From the NCBI RefSeq assembly GCF_000203795.2, contig NW_006281099.1, positions 3,188,532 through 3,252,531 of the forward strand: DNA of 64,000 nt, given 5' to 3'. Every line of letters begins with the position of its first letter. Within the stretch, counting starts at the first letter, position 1. A model generated the notes under the pieces. That model ran no database searches. It saw only the letters and a program-made list of their open reading frames with translations, and was not told the origin of the DNA. Source of the stretch: Batrachochytrium dendrobatidis JAM81. Lineage: Eukaryota > Chytridiomycota > Chytridiomycetes > Rhizophydiales. A program made the translations under genes and the position numbers. Positions 48,775-61,038 of the stretch are shown in pieces.

Positions 48775-50300
48775 ATGATCTTGCAGTATGCCGAGTTTGT
48801 GCGCAACAACGCACCAACCATTTCCAGCATAGAAAGTAGTGTGCGCTCACTAACTTACATTCTTCCTGGTATGCCAACAGCATGTTATCCAAGTCCTTCA
48901 AGGATAATTTACTCGATATAGCCGATACTTTGATTAGATGCCGACTCGCTTCAATGCTCATGGCTGACTTGAATTCTGTTTTATTCTAGGTCGATTCAAG
49001 AATGCCGAGATTTTTTCAGAAGGACGTAGGTTTACATGATCATGTACAAGCTTAACTAGCATATCAGCTCAACAATCGATCTCTAATCTAATGTTTGTGC
49101 ATCGACTTGATTCTCCCATTGCATGTAATGTATCGCTTGATGAATAGTATTCGCACTATCAAGCCTTACTGGCCACTATCATGACTCGATCTTGGCAAAG
49201 GAGGCTCGACGGCAACAGCCCCATATGCCAGTGTCCAACTTTAATCGATATACTTTAGCAAGCTTGAAATCTTCTACTCTAGTCAATAAGCTGTCGATTC
49301 TTCTTACCATAGTCAGTACATTTGAAGTATTTAGCGAGATGGTAGCATTGAAGGCTGGAGGAAAGAAACTCCGTTACAAAACAATTCTTGCTGTCGAGTG
49401 TCTAAAGTAAGTTTTGCGAATCAGCCAGTATTGTCATCACACATTTATCTTGGTAATGTAACGCTTTTATTCAGAGCTGTCTGTCGATTACTTTTGTTGC
49501 GTCTGTCGGGAGATCGTATGTTGCTTCACTCACAAATGCCTGATCGTGAATACGATGCTTCAAAGTTACTTCCAGCCGACGAGGTAGAGGGATCTTACTG
49601 GACTGGGAAACGCACAGGAAGTGAGCATATACCTATTAGTTACATTTCTGGAAAGAATGGATCTGACAAGGCCATGCAATTTCTACAATCTCGTGCAATG
49701 TCGGATCTATCATCCTCGCATACACAGCTTGTTCCAAAACTTACTGGCTTGCGCAAGTTGGGTGAACTGATTTTTATCATTCGTCCATTGCTTTATGGTA
49801 ATATATTGTGAATTCGCACAATGTATGATTTTGAAGGCATCGTCTGATGTAATTATCCACTTTAAATCATTTTTGTAAATAGTTTTGGCCATCAGAAAGT
49901 ACGGGATTAAATCATATAAACCATGGATCATGTCCTTGCTACTAGAGATATTCAGTTTTGGTGTTATGTCGGGATGGACGCAGTTTAATGTGAAACGAAA
50001 GCTTACTGAGCTTGAAAAGGAGGAATTGAAGCGTAGATCTTATTTGTTTTTGTATTATCTGTTGCGTACTCCGTTCTACGAACAGCACACAAAGTAGGTT
50101 ATCTGCTATTGTATAGTCTGCTGTAAATGAACAAAATACTAACCGTATCACATCAACCTGATCTCAGGGAGCAACTCACTGCCATTGGTCAATCACTTTC
50201 GGCAAAACCCATACTGTCAATCCTTGGTGGAATTATTCAAGACTACATTCCACTATGGGAAACCTATCATTTCTACACCTCTCCAAGCATACGCCGATAA
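48775..50300 (+). CDS. PEX16: Peroxisomal membrane biogenesis protein Pex16
   Basis: Integral membrane peroxin that helps insert peroxisomal membrane proteins and form peroxisomes from the ER. Six exons: 48775-48868, 48990-49025, 49148-49406, 49475-49797, 49883-50093, 50168-50300; about 351 residues, as in the family. Motifs: YAEFVRNNAPTISSIESSVR, SLTYILPGRFKNAEIFSEG, LFALSSLTGHYHDSI, FEVFSEMVALKAGGKKLRYK, KLGELIFIIRPLLYVLAIRK, YGIKSYKPWIMSLLLEIFS, ELKRRSYLFLYYLLRTPFYE, and ending ILGGIIQDYIPLWETYHFYT. Exon 2 has only 36 nt. The start ATG at 48775 gives the expected family N-terminus. Confidence 0.93.
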
Positions 50301-50490
50301 AGTTAATTGCAGAGAATTGCCTGGCCCAACATGTATTTGATATCAAATACATATTGCGATGCATGCATATCAGACCCCAAATAAAGAGGTTAAATGTGTT
50401 GGGTGATTGTTTTTAAAAGTATGTTGGATCTATGCATCAATCCTCTGTAATTGGATGTCGAAAATGCAGTATTATTCAATGTTTTATTTT

Positions 50491-50728
50491 TACAGCTGTA
50501 TTCGCGTAAAATGAAATACTAAGGTTGGAATGCATGATAAACAGTCATGTTTGATTGGTACCAATCTTGTTGAGCAAGATTATCTTTTGAACTAGAACGC
50601 GAACGTATCTGATATGAGTCGAGTTTCAATAGAAAAAACAATCAGTTTCCAATAACGAATAGTTGACGATTATTTATTCCAAGACAATCATTACAAAAGT
50701 ATTTCATTTTATGTGAATACGGCTGTAA
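50491..50728. mobile_element. MITE copy H (short subfamily)
   Basis: A 238-bp element with left end CAGCTGTATTCGCGTAAAAT and right end ATTTTATGTGAATACGGCTG plus TA flanks. It lies between PEX16 and WRAP73 and is very similar to copy I at 53.2 kb (GATAAACAGTCATGTTT then TTGGTACCAATCTTGTTGAG). A lone decayed end (CACTTTACGTGAAC, about 50769) lies just downstream. Confidence 0.85.
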
Positions 50729-50827
50729 GTACTGATTTTTGAGCAAAATAGTTGATTCGAAATCAAAAGTATTCCACTTTACGTGAACAATCCAAACTAA
50801 TCTTTACATTTGTCAGTATATTCCTGC

Positions 50828-52958
50828 ATGGCAGACTTTTCAGAAATATTCAAGCAGTCTGGCTCACACTGCAAATTCTCTCCAGATGGAGAACATTTGG
50901 CCATCGTTCTTGATCACAGACTATTTGTCCGAAACACTGAAACCCTGCAGATTGTTGCTCTCTTTAAATGCCTCGATTCAATTCAGGACATTGGCTGGTC
51001 TTCAGATTCAGTTTACATTTTTTGTACATCGTTTCGTTTAGGAAACATTCAAGTGTTTAGCTTGACGGATGAGACTTGGACTGCACAGATGGATGAAGGA
51101 TTGGCTGGATGTGTTGCTGTTAGATGGACACCTGACGCAAGGCACTTGCTCAGTTTTTCGGACTTTCAGGTATGCATGCGATTCAATGGTTGCACAGACT
51201 GTTGATAATACTGACATGGCTTGTTGTAGCTCAGAATTACAGTCTGGTCTCTATGCACAAAAGATGCAGTGTATATCCAATATCCAAAATTTTCAGATCG
51301 AGGTAATTCAAGTACTGATATCCTTGTATATGCGTTTGTATTACCCACCACTTGTGCTTAAAGCCATTCTGATACTATATAGGGTACTGTTTCAGAAGCG
51401 ATGGCAAGTACTTTGCCTTGATTGAGCGTTCAGAAAACAAAGATTATATTAGCATTTACGAGTGCTGCGATTGGACATTGCTCAAGGTTAGATAAAGCTG
51501 AAATGAGTTTTGATACTAGTCACTTTGTACTGCCATTTGATGTTCAACTATCATGGCTTGGAATTAAATGCTTTGCAGCTTACACTTTTAATGATTGTTT
51601 AAGAGATGGCCCGTTGCAAGTAGTGATGTGGATGGAATCGCTTGGTCTCCAGATGGTAGATTTCTCGCGGCTTGGGAGCCCAATATCGAGGTACATGGAT
51701 TTAAATCCATACGAAATATTTAAACAAAACTATTGTTGAGCAGCTTTAGTTTCAACTCGCCATCTGTTAAATTGAGCCAAGTGTTAATTGACTAATACTT
51801 TTAATTGAAACCAGTATTGCGTATATATTTATTATCCGGATGGTCGTTTGGTTCACAAATACTCGGCATACGATAGCGGTTTAGGCGTTAAATCCGTAAA
51901 ATGGTCTCCATCTGGGCAATTTTTGGCAATCGGAAGCTACGATCAAACGGTATACTGCCAAAACTTGATACATTTTGATTATACAGCCGATTATTACAGT
52001 CTAACAAAGTTGTACTTTTGTTCATCACTTTTGATTACCTACACACATTAGTGTCGACTGTTAAACAACTATACCTGGAACCCACTTGCAGAATTGTCCC
52101 ATCCCGCTAATCTTAAATTCCGTGATATTGTAAGATTTGATGTCTAGCCTTTCATGTACACTGTTTTTGAAATTCAAAATATTTTATATTTAAACTTATT
52201 TGTCTGGATCTTATCAATTGAATCAGGTTGTATACAAGGAAACCAGTGTATCAGAAGATTGTGAATTAGCAGCATCTGCTGCGTGGACGCCTCTTGATTC
52301 TGCTCAGCCCAAATTTTTATGCAAGTAATTTGACTAAATAGATATCGTTTGGTAAAGTATTCACATTTACTATACTGTTTTGATTGATAGATAAAACAAT
52401 GTCGCCACCTGTGACTATTTCTCAAACCAAAATTGATCCAGATAAACCTTTCCCTAAAATGGGGGTTGGGATCACTGAATTTAGTTGCGCTGGTCACTTT
52501 CTAGCCACTCGTAATGGTAAGCGTTTTGTTTTTATAAGAGATTCTTAGGCAGTGCCAGTTTAAATTATAATGGATGCAATAGAAGTCCGTGTTGATTATT
52601 AGTGTGCTGATCAAACTATGTTGTATATCCTTGAATCATACATACCAATGGTTAAATGATAGATAATATGCCATCTACACTTTGGATATGGGATATGACA
52701 ACTCTACATCAAATAGCGCTTATTCAGCAAACATCACCTATTCGATCTGTCAAGTGGAATCCACGTCATTCAGACCGACTAGCATTTTGCTGTGGTACTG
52801 GACTCATTTATCTTTGGCAAAGCGATCTTGGATGCGAATCGATTGAAATTCCAGCTGTCAGCTTTCAAGTGACGAGCTTTGAGTGGAATCCTGATGGCCA
52901 GAGTTTGGTACTGATGGACAAGGACAAGTTTTGCATTGCGTTTACAATTGACGATTAA
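50828..52958 (+). CDS. WRAP73: WRAP73/WDR8 WD-repeat protein
   Basis: Centrosome or spindle-pole WD40 protein (Wdr8) that works with SSX2IP/Msd1 to anchor microtubule minus ends. Nine exons: 50828-51169, 51230-51302, 51383-51486, 51604-51690, 51815-51949, 52052-52129, 52227-52320, 52391-52516, 52663-52958; about 444 residues. Motifs: MADFSEIFKQSGSHCKFSPD, IQDIGWSSDSVYIFC, LRITVWSLCTKDAVYIQYPK, DVDGIAWSPDGRFLAAWEP, YYPDGRLVHKYSAYDSGLGV, KSVKWSPSGQFLAIGSYDQT, FLATRNDNMPSTLWIWDM. The SAY...LG(V/I)KSV block and the NMPxxLWIWD motif are diagnostic. The seventh intron uses a GC donor (GCAAGT, 52321): this gives FLYKTMSPP, while the GTAATT four bases on leads straight to a stop. The third intron ends at a weak TTTAAG acceptor (51603). 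Confidence 0.92.
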
Positions 52959-53152
52959 ATGGGTTATAAAATGTTGACAGTTTTTATTTGGAGCCACACT
53001 TGAATTGTAATGTACTTTTTGTATCTACTCATTTGAAGCAATGGACAAAGATTTGGCTTTTCAGCATTGGTGTTTTAAGCTCAATGGCATGTTACGACAT
53101 GGTAATTGATATGGGTGTATATAAATTTATTTGGATACTCTCATTATTGAAA

Positions 53153-53407
53153 CTATAGCCGTATTCGCGTAAAATGAAATACTAAAGTTGAAATGCGTGA
53201 TAAACAGTCATGTTTAATTGGTACCAATCTTGTTGAGCAAGATTATTTTTTGAACTATATTGCAAATATCTGATATGAGTAGAGTTTCAATAGAAAAAGC
53301 AATACATATCCAACAACAAATATGTAATAATTGCTTATTCCGAGGCAAAAGAGTCATTACAAGATCAATACAGAAAAGTGTTTCATTTTGCGTGAATACG
53401 GCTGTAA
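53153..53407. mobile_element. MITE copy I (short subfamily)
   Basis: A 255-bp element with left end AGCCGTATTCGCGTAAAATG and right end ATTTTGCGTGAATACGGCTG followed by TA. It is closely related to copy H. It lies between the convergent WRAP73 and disordered-protein genes. Confidence 0.85.
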
Positions 53408-53517
53408 AAAGCGCAATGTATTCATTCAATTTCTAGTTGACAACACCGTATTCGTGCACATTTCAGTGCCAATCTAAACAGCCCGACTGTATTTCAATAG
53501 ATAACGAACAAGTGCCT

Positions 53518-55371
53518 TTACATGTTAGTCTCCTTTTGAGATTTTAACAACGTTGCAACTTGTTCTTGAAGTACTTTCACAGATTCTTCCAGCATAGCAA
53601 TGCGTTTGGCATACACGTCGGATTTGGCCGAGTGACGTTTTTGTAATTTTTCAATTCGAACAATAGATGGTGATTCTGGAGGAGATACCAACTCTTGCAT
53701 AACAGGTGTAGAGGACTGTCCAATCATAATGGAGGATACAGACTGTAGGTTTGTATTTGTCGGTGGAGAGGATGGGACAACAGGAGGCGGTGGAATCATC
53801 TGCGCCAAAGATTGTTGCGGATGAAGTGGAGAAGGAGAAGGAGGTCTTGTGGTTACACCGGTATGTTTTGTTGATCCAGAGGTGGTTAATGTAGGGTTTG
53901 GGGTAGCAAATGCACCAGATGGGCTGCGACTGCGACTGACACGAGGCACGCTTGTCAAATGGGATGGCTGAATAGGTTGAGTAATAGGTTGACCTTGTTG
54001 TGATGCAGCTGTGGCTGCAAAAGCCATCATGGCAAGCATCATAGCATTTGGGCCAGCTATACTTGATCCAGAACCCGAGATACTGGAATCGCACTGTGTA
54101 CCAGAAAGACGCGCTGGACTAGTAAGTCCGCTGGATCCGCCAGAAGGTGATACGATTTGCGCTCCAGAGCTTGAATTGGATTTTACTAACCCAATAGGTC
54201 CAGATATTGTTACAGGACGAATGTTTTCTCTGGAGTTTGTACCAATACTTCCCGACATGGCCGAAAAAATCGATCTTCTTTTCTTTTGTTCGATTCGTGG
54301 TGTAACATAAGCTGGCTCGGGCAAAACAGACTCTACCCTATCCACACCCATTGCCTCATCATTTGGATCATCAGAAAACTTCCCGATACCCAAATCAGGT
54401 GTTTCATCTCGGAGAGAGGATGAATGTACTGTACCTACTACAGCTTTTTTGATAAATGCGATGACGCTTTTTCGTCGCACATCTTTTGAGGATGCACGAC
54501 GCTGCGATATTGGCATTTGGTAATACTCTATATTTTCTTCCAAAAGAGCGCCATCTCCAGCGACTGGACTAGTGGTTGTGGGAGGATTGGCTCGGCTTGG
54601 TGCAGATCTAGGTCGAGTTTCGGTACTTTTGGATCGAGAAATATGAGCATGTGGAATATTCAAGCTCGGTGCCGTTTCATCCATATGGCCGTTGCTTTGA
54701 TCGGTGGGCTGTGATTTGGCAAAACAATTATTTGAATCTTCGCAGGTTTCTTCAAGGCTTTCGTAAATATACGCTGCTGAAGACGTACTTGTAGGTGCAG
54801 CAACAGTGGTGGGAGGAGGAGTCATGGTTTGAGCTACAAGTGCAGCCAAGCGCTCTTGAAAAAAAGTTGCAACTTCTTGGGGACTTTGAGTCTCGTCACT
54901 GGGTTTGAAGGTTTGCACATCCGCTTGCTTTTCTGAGCTCAAATCTGAAGGCGTTGAGTTGCCGATTGATAACTGTGTAGATTTATCAGCAGGTGTAGGG
55001 GGTGCCTGTGCAGTCAATGTCGTTTGAATTGTAGTCGCATCCATTACGGATTGTGACGATCCAGGTATAATAAACGAAGCTCCACGTTTGGGCTTTCTCT
55101 CCAGTGATGGCATCGGTGGACCATTAGCTGTGTCATTTGAATCGCGACATAATACTGAAGCATCAAAAAGTGTACCTTTACTATGCGTGGCAGCATATTG
55201 TTGTAAATGTGGATGTACTATAGGCTGCAATAAGCGTTCTGATTGGTGAGTTGATTCTAAAAAGTTGGGATGCTCAGTCCGAGGATTGGTGCGAGTAGCG
55301 GCATTGGACAAGGGAAATGGAGTAATGGCTTCGCTCTCATGAATCTGGCTAGAGAAAGCAATATGAGACAT
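53518..55371 (-). CDS. Unknown disordered protein with C-terminal coiled coil
   Basis: Intronless minus-strand ORF of 617 codons, start at 55371. Most of it is Ser/Thr/Pro/Gln-rich and probably disordered, with repeated basic-Ser islands that look like kinase sites (RKPKRGASF, SQRRASSKDVRRKS, KKRRSIFSAM, VPRVSRSRSPSG, LQKRHSAKSD). The only ordered segment is the last 45 residues, a heptad-like coiled coil (YAKRIAMLEESVKVLQEQVA then TLLKSQKE). RRxS and RxxS islands suggest phosphoregulation, which is inference. The length of the open frame in AT-rich DNA supports a real gene; I recognise no family. Confidence 0.75.
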   Translation of the reverse strand: MSHIAFSSQIHESEAITPFPLSNAATRTNPRTEHPNFLESTHQSERLLQPIVHPHLQQYAATHSKGTLFDASVLCRDSNDTANGPPMPSLERKPKRGASFIIPGSSQSVMDATTIQTTLTAQAPPTPADKSTQLSIGNSTPSDLSSEKQADVQTFKPSDETQSPQEVATFFQERLAALVAQTMTPPPTTVAAPTSTSSAAYIYESLEETCEDSNNCFAKSQPTDQSNGHMDETAPSLNIPHAHISRSKSTETRPRSAPSRANPPTTTSPVAGDGALLEENIEYYQMPISQRRASSKDVRRKSVIAFIKKAVVGTVHSSSLRDETPDLGIGKFSDDPNDEAMGVDRVESVLPEPAYVTPRIEQKKRRSIFSAMSGSIGTNSRENIRPVTISGPIGLVKSNSSSGAQIVSPSGGSSGLTSPARLSGTQCDSSISGSGSSIAGPNAMMLAMMAFAATAASQQGQPITQPIQPSHLTSVPRVSRSRSPSGAFATPNPTLTTSGSTKHTGVTTRPPSPSPLHPQQSLAQMIPPPPVVPSSPPTNTNLQSVSSIMIGQSSTPVMQELVSPPESPSIVRIEKLQKRHSAKSDVYAKRIAMLEESVKVLQEQVATLLKSQKETNM

Positions 55372-56050
55372 GGTACTAGCAAAAGCTGAGACTTATACTC
55401 GGAACTTTCCGAGCGAAGAAGTATTTAAATATATATGCGGTTTTACGCGACCTGAAGACCAAAACTGCTACTCAGCAGCTACAATCGAGTTTAAAACCTC
55501 TTGCTGAAAATTAATCTTTACACTAAATTTGAATCGTACAACTAAGCATCTGTTCAATAAGCGTAGCGCTATTTGTATAATGTGTCATTATTATCGAGCA
55601 GAATGATTATTTTGGCCAGATCCCTATTTGAAACAAACCCTTCATATATAACACATCGATATCAGTGCCTATATGATCGATACAGTATTGCTTAACTTAA
55701 TTCTATACCAACCATGACAAATGATGCAGAACAATACACTAGTACGATTACCTGAACCTGCATATTCGATGTGGATGTAAGCGCATCAACAGACAATCGC
55801 CAACACGTGTCAATATCCTTGCTCAAGCCCAATTGACGTGGTATAGAATACCATCTTACGAGTATAATTCAAATGACTGAAACCATATATACAACCCTGC
55901 TCCAAAAAATTGGTATACTCTAGATTAAAGTGGTGTGAATATGAAAGTAAAAGGTTTTATTCAAAAATACGTCGGTAGACTAATAAGGTTAAAATAGGAT
56001 GGGCATCCATGTCCACATATTTTTGACGCTGTAGCAATATGCATTTTCAG
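55372..56050. other. Intergenic, no gene seen
   Basis: A 679-bp AT-rich stretch between the disordered-protein start and the calcineurin stop, both genes on the minus strand. It should hold the promoter of the former. No MITE end or conserved ORF seen. Confidence 0.45.
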
Positions 56051-58386
<2,336 letters not shown>

Positions 58387-58986
58387 CTGTAAATAAAGGT
58401 GAAAGTTAGTTACAAATTGATTAAACGAATCGATATAGCCAAGCTGATTAGCAACATGATGTTACTAGTATAGATTTCATCCAAGAATAGGATCCAGAAA
58501 TAGGGATTATGAAGGTCGATTTAAATCCAGTTGGCATGATCAGGTACAGATGACTGGGACAAGTCAGCAGTTAATTCACTAAAGTATTGAATACAATTTG
58601 ATTCATGCTAAAGAGAAGTTACATGATCAGCGACCACTCGAGCTTCAAACTTGAATGTACAGTATGAACACGAAACTCGGACAGTTGCAAGCGAGACTAG
58701 AACTTGGCCCAAATACAACGACTCCAGATAAGCACAAGCTACCCAATGGCACAGTATAGTTCAGGAAGCTGTGGAATATGGGATGTATCCAGTAAGCTAT
58801 GCAGTTGCAAGTCTTTGATCAAAATAAAGCCATACAACTTGAAAGTTGAATTTCATGGATAATCTGGCTCATCTAGCCAATAGCACTACACTCTCCATCT
58901 TGACTATTCAAGCGGAACACTGCAATAAGCAGAGGTTTCTGAACAGTATTTTTGTCCTGCTACATCTTATTTTGTATCCAGCACTA
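58387..58986. other. Region upstream of calcineurin A, start exon expected here
   Basis: AT-rich, no MITE end. It should contain the short first coding exon of calcineurin A, ending in phase 1, and its promoter. A candidate Met at about 58534 on the minus strand has a poor donor and is not adopted. Confidence 0.35.
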
Positions 58987-59193
58987 CTACTTGTATACTC
59001 TAATGCTCCAGAAAGTCTTGTCCTTACCCTGGCAGATGCGTTCAACAGTCCGAACGGTATCTCCGCCATCAGTAACATGGATGGTATAGTCAGTGTCGAC
59101 GTTGATGCCTACAGTAGCAGCCTTTTCAATTTTTGCAGCGACAGCATCGGCCACGACAGACTTCTTTTTACCAGTTGATGTGCGGTCGGTCAT
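58987..59193 (-). CDS. Possible small protein of 68 residues
   Basis: Minus-strand ORF from the Met at 59193 (MTDRTSTGKKKSVVADAVAA) to a stop at 58987. Its composition (Ala/Val/Lys-rich helix, then GINVDTDYTIHVTDGGDTVR) is more protein-like than the surrounding AT-rich noise. A GTAAGG donor after TVERICQ suggests it may continue into another exon downstream rather than read to the listed stop. I recognise no family. Low confidence; it could be chance. Confidence 0.3.
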   Translation of the reverse strand: MTDRTSTGKKKSVVADAVAAKIEKAATVGINVDTDYTIHVTDGGDTVRTVERICQGKDKTFWSIRVYK

Positions 59194-59301
59194 TAGAATA
59201 GTTGAGATTGAGAAAAGAATTTCCAAATTGTCCGCTGCTGATTGGATCAGCAAACCAACTCTTGGGATTGTCAGACTGTTAAACATGCACGCTTGAACCA
59301 T

Positions 59302-60092
59302 ATTGCTTTAGAGTCTCAAAAAGACTGAATTGGTATCAACTCACAACTATGTTTATGTTCGTCTTGAAACTACTCGAATCGCAGTCTTGAAAATGTGGAT
59401 TGTTCGTTTGTGATATTGAACGATTGTTTCGAGTTAGTGTACAGACTATATACGTAAAACATCAAAGCTCTTGGATTGGAAAAAATCAATACCAAACTTG
59501 GCAAGTAACTGCCGCTAGACCAAATAGGGAACGCTGTCTTGTATTGAATAGAGAGAATCAGATTGTTGCCGCGATATAGGAAACACGAGCGATAAATGCT
59601 CTTGCTATTCAGATCAACACTCCTATCAAATGTTATGTGATTGGCATGTATTGTTGTATTCCTGATACGTATGATGATTGTTTTGTTAAACTAGATCGCG
59701 AATGTATCCGAGATTCAGAATACAGCAAATGAGTGTACCTGATTGTATTGACAACATTGACAATCAAACACAACATATGGATTGCAATACATGAATGTGG
59801 GCTCGAATTTGGTAATCATACAGTGTATGGCTACCAAATGTGCACAAAGTGTAGATTCAACACTATAGTATGGTTGTGTCCTATGATGGTCGTTGTACTT
59901 TCCTACTACATATTGACCGCTTCGATAAGCACAATACTCATCATTTGTTTATTTTGAAAAATAGATGGTCAGTGCAGGATAAATACAAACGTGTTTCATT
60001 TTAGGTGAATACAGCTGTAGATTGTCAAATTTTGTCAGCGGTAATCTGATAAAGCACAACATTGTTAAAGTACGGGTTCTCAAAGCTGTATT
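59302..60092. mobile_element. Intergenic region containing MITE copy J
   Basis: The right end is clear at about 60000-60019 (ATTTTAGGTGAATACAGCTG, then TA). The family core appears at about 59679-59703 (TGTTTTGTTAAACTAGATCG). The left terminus is decayed, so the start is uncertain (about 59640). No gene is seen in the flanking parts. Confidence 0.6.
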
Positions 60093-60838
60093 TTGCCAAA
60101 GATTATAATGTGCAAGATTATCCATATCTGCACAATATGTATATTGCTTATCACCACAACAATGGCTAAAATGTGGTGGTGCACTCTTGTGTCTACTGCA
60201 ATTGTCACGTGGCTTCATGGAAGGCTCTATGGAAAAGGCATTCGAAAGACGATGCTTCGTAGATGCAAATGTGTAGTCAACAAAATCGGCTTTATTGATA
60301 TAGATATTCTATTAGAAATTGATTGCTTCTTGAACAGATACTCTCAATTCTTCAATAAGCACAGCATCCATCATATGATGCACACAAACCAAACCATAGT
60401 TTTGAGTCAAGATTATTACTTTGCTTTTAGCATAGCCATACATTGTACGAGATCAACAAGTTCGAGTTCAGATTCAAAGATTGGGTTCACTATTCTCAAT
60501 ACAACCCATTTCCGCTGTATCATAGTCTCATATATTCGCGTTCTAGTTCAAGAAACAAGGATTGCACGTATCAAGAATATAGTGATACATGCCAGTCACG
60601 CAACGTTTAGTAGGAGCGTTGAGGATTGAACAAGTGAGACTGTAGTGTGAATGTTGCTTTGACCATTTCTTTGTTTATATAAAACAATCACAGAGGGGAA
60701 ATTCCAGCCAACTTTAATGAATTCAGAGTGCACAATGTTGTCTGGTAAATTTGGCACCAATCATTTCATGAAACTGGCTGTTTATTGTGTTTTGGCACTT
60801 TTATTTGGTGTTTTATTTTACGCGAATACGATTGTAGC
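60093..60838. mobile_element. MITE copy K, right part
   Basis: The right end reads ATTTTACGCGAATACGATTG then TA, at about 60815-60836. The family core is present at about 60533-60556 in inverse orientation (ATATTCGCGTTCTAGTTCAA), so copy K runs opposite to copy J. The left end is not identified. A 178-codon open frame here falls in element-derived sequence and has no family similarity. Confidence 0.5.
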
Positions 60839-60893
60839 TGGTAATCCCTTTTGTAGTTCAACCCAATTTGTGCTTTGACCGCTCTTGATCCTC

Positions 60894-60900
60894 TATATAA
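60894..60900 (+). promoter_or_regulatory. TATA-like element upstream of the RGS gene
   Basis: TATATAA about 140 bp before the RGS-gene ATG, just downstream of MITE copy K. Inferred from sequence and position only. Confidence 0.35.
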
Positions 60901-61038
60901 TACACACTTGTTTCTCGTTTAGCGAGGCTTTATCCTCAATAGCCTGTAACATACATTCTCGAGCCATTCGCACTTGAGCACATACTCAGGCTTCCAACCT
61001 CGACTAGTTATTTACTTTGAAGCTATTTGACAATTAAA

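Noticed and set aside
53651..54094. 147-codon minus-strand ORF
   Set aside because: Out-of-frame shadow of the 617-residue disordered-protein gene.
60093..60629. 178-codon open frame on the plus strand
   Set aside because: It lies in MITE-derived sequence, with the family core inside the frame, and shows no family similarity.
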